In this document: positions 62,434 to 64,000 of the stretch, piece by piece | Position numbering within the stretch: position 1 is the stretch's first letter | How the letters are laid out: each line of letters opens with the position of its first letter | DNA from: Planctomycetota bacterium | GTDB taxonomy: Bacteria > Planctomycetota > OFTM77 | DNA length: 64,000 bases | Assembly: GCA_029260795.1 (NCBI GenBank) | Contig: JAJDCO010000094.1 | Span: 1 to 64,000 of the forward strand | Direction of reading: 5' to 3' | Notes under the pieces: generated by a model | What the model was told of the DNA's origin: nothing | Seen by the model: the letters and a program-made list of their open reading frames with translations, nothing else | The model's database searches: none | Program-made: the position numbers and the translations under genes

Positions 62434-64000
62434 ATGTCCGACCGCCCTTCTGCCCGATGCCGGCTTCGCTGGCTCCTCCTGCTCGGGGCCGGCTCCCTCT
62501 CGGCCGGCTGCGGTTCGGAATCCCCCCCGACCATCAATCTCCTCCTCATCACGCTCGATACCTGCCGAGCCGATCGCGTCGGGCCCGCCTCCGGCTTGAC
62601 TCCCGCTCTCGATCGCCTCGCGGCCGGCGGCCTCCGCTTCGAGCACGCCTACACCGAAGTTCCCATCACGCTCCCAGCCCACGCGTCGCTTCTCACCGGG
62701 CTGTATCCACCGTTGCATGGCGTTCGAAACAACGCTCCCGACGCGCTCGGCGATATCCCCACCTTGGCCGAGCGACTTCGTGACTCCGGGTTCTCCACGG
62801 CCGCTTTCGTCTCCAGCGAGCCGCTCGCGCGAGGCTGCGGACTCGAGCGCGGCTTCACGGTCTACGACGACGAGCTGCCGCCCCGGGCCCACGATTACCT
62901 CTTTCGCGAACGCCCCGGTCGCGAGACCGTGAGTCAGGCGCTCGAGTGGATCGAAACCCATCGCAAGCGCTGGGAGGACTCCGTTCCCTTCTTCGTGTGG
63001 GTGCATCACTTCGGCCCCCACCAACCCTACCGAGCTCCTGAGCCTTGGCAGTCGGACTTCCGCGATCGCCCCTACGACGGCGAAATCCGGGCCGCCGACG
63101 ACGACATCGGTCGCCTGCTCGATCGCTTGAGAGGTGACGGACTTCTCGACCAGACCCTGGTCGTATTCACGGCCGATCACGGCGAAGGGCTCGGTGAGTT
63201 CGAGGCGACCCACGGCTACTATCTCTACGATCCCACGCTGCGCATTCCACTCATCCTCTCCGGTCCCGGCGTGCCCCGCGGAAAAGTGTCGACGAGCCCC
63301 GCCGGCCTGGTCGACATCGTGCCGACCGTGCACGAGCTCCTCGGCCTCCCGCTCCCTGGCCGGCTCTCGGGCGCCTCCCTGCTCGGCACGCGGCGAGCTC
63401 GGCTCTACAGCGAGTCGCTGTACTGCTATCGCAACTTCGGCTGGTCTCCTCTCACGGCGTCGATCGATCGTGCCGGCAAGCTTGTCGACGGTGGCAGCGA
63501 GCAACGCTGGTTCACTCGAGAACTCGAGGGTGCCGGCTTCGACGAGACGACGGACCGACGAGATGCGGACCCCGAAGACTTCGCCCGCCGACTCGCGCAG
63601 CTGCGGGCTCAAGAGGCGCACCTCGAGGCGCGAGCAACCGAGTTTCCCGAGCCCCGCCGCGTACCTCGCGACCTGGCCGCACTTGGCTACTTGAGCGGAG
63701 AACCGAGCGATGCGGAGGACCCGACGCTGCCTCGCCGCTCGCCGCTCGCGAGCCATGACATCGTCGACGGCCTCGACATCGCTCGACGCCTTCTCTCCGA
63801 GGGCAGCCCCCTCGCCGCGCTCGCCCGACTGAGAAAGTTGGAAGCAATCGACGCCTCGAATCCCGAGATCCCGTTCTGGCGAGGACGTACTCTGGCCCGA
63901 ATCAGCACGCTGGAGCGGTCGCAGGACTTCGCACGCGAAGCGCGCGCGGCTTACCTGCGGGTCCTCGAGCTCCGCCCGGGCCATCATCAGGCGCGCCTCC
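62434..64000 (+). CDS. Sulfatase/alkaline-phosphatase-superfamily lipoprotein with TPR tail (3' truncated by window)
   Basis: At least 522 residues, running off the right edge. Lipoprotein signal with lipobox SAGC (Cys26). The nucleophile region reads NLLLITLDTCRADRVG: Cys44 sits where many relatives have Thr, and CRADR fits the C-x-(P/A)-x-R formylglycine sulfatase motif. Further metal-site marks are HHFGPHQPY and FTADHGEGLGE, then HGYYLYDPTLRIPLI. After the sulfatase fold (to about residue 420) TPR-like helices begin (LLSEGSPLAALARLRKLEAIDASNPE, AYLRVLELRPGHHQARL). Probably a periplasmic or surface sulfatase or phosphodiesterase; substrate unknown. The start at 62434 follows the terminator of the Tol operon. 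Confidence 0.9.
   Translation, partial: MSDRPSARCRLRWLLLLGAGSLSAGCGSESPPTINLLLITLDTCRADRVGPASGLTPALDRLAAGGLRFEHAYTEVPITLPAHASLLTGLYPPLHGVRNNAPDALGDIPTLAERLRDSGFSTAAFVSSEPLARGCGLERGFTVYDDELPPRAHDYLFRERPGRETVSQALEWIETHRKRWEDSVPFFVWVHHFGPHQPYRAPEPWQSDFRDRPYDGEIRAADDDIGRLLDRLRGDGLLDQTLVVFTADHGEGLGEFEATHGYYLYDPTLRIPLILSGPGVPRGKVSTSPAGLVDIVPTVHELLGLPLPGRLSGASLLGTRRARLYSESLYCYRNFGWSPLTASIDRAGKLVDGGSEQRWFTRELEGAGFDETTDRRDADPEDFARRLAQLRAQEAHLEARATEFPEPRRVPRDLAALGYLSGEPSDAEDPTLPRRSPLASHDIVDGLDIARRLLSEGSPLAALARLRKLEAIDASNPEIPFWRGRTLARISTLERSQDFAREARAAYLRVLELRPGHHQARL

Overview
The window is a GC-rich (roughly 65% by eye) piece of a bacterial chromosome with genes on both strands. It contains no rRNA, tRNA, CRISPR, phage or transposase that I could recognise. 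Gene content fits a planctomycete-like (PVC-type) Gram-negative: exported TPR-CHAT proteins, a TPR plus FG-GAP/ASPIC-UnbV pair, a flotillin FloA with NfeD partners, a Ser/Thr kinase with small membrane proteins, a lipoprotein sulfatase with C-terminal TPRs, TolQ/TolR proteins and a secretin. The lineage is inferred from gene families, not from a marker gene.

Layout. 1-8159: repeat-rich DNA and two large tandem paralogues, each with a signal peptide, a PPC-like domain, a long 42-residue TPR array and a C-terminal CHAT (caspase-like) protease domain with intact His/Cys. 8260-11423: TPR protein and FG-GAP/ASPIC lipoprotein. 11545-13919: an EgtD-like amino-acid methyltransferase, a repeat-containing intergenic block with a bidirectional terminator, a MOSC protein and a double zinc-ribbon protein. 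13965-17840: an aconitase-family hydro-lyase with its swivel domain at the N-terminus, and a membrane protein. 17904-20240 (minus): an exported beta-propeller protein whose leader holds a clear cobalamin riboswitch, and a Dps ferritin. 20349-25533: a CocE-type hydrolase, then a TonB-dependent receptor overlapping a TonB gene. 25557-27878 (minus): a three-gene operon of methyltransferase, LPS-kinase-like protein and isoprenylcysteine-methyltransferase-like membrane protein. 28371-33364: a membrane protein, then an NfeD1b-NfeD-FloA cluster. 33670-35941: a FHA-GAF-sigma54 activator divergent from a PilZ protein. 36351-39087: a kinase and four downstream membrane proteins. 39100-43523: GNAT acetyltransferase, TMTC-like membrane TPR protein and SCO1-like lipoprotein. 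43638-49386 (minus): MtaB and uracil-DNA glycosylase, then a methyltransferase-GT2-asparagine synthetase set. 49660-55927: a type IV pilus-like alignment/secretin operon with a PilM-PilN fusion. 56351-62336: two large TPR proteins with TolQ and two TolR proteins. 62434-end: a lipoprotein sulfatase cut by the window edge.

The most notable item is the cobalamin riboswitch at about 19501-19662 (minus) controlling a single exported beta-propeller gene. It recalls BtuG, the surface beta-propeller that captures vitamin B12 in Bacteroides. A TonB-dependent receptor and a TonB lie 3 kb away. Second is the pair of secreted CHAT proteases, whose TPR arrays are near-identical tandem DNA repeats and whose catalytic ends look homogenised by gene conversion.

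Start codons were reassigned in many places from signal peptides, ribosome binding sites and ATGA/GTGA/TAATG overlaps. Long open frames antisense to real genes are treated as GC-driven shadows.
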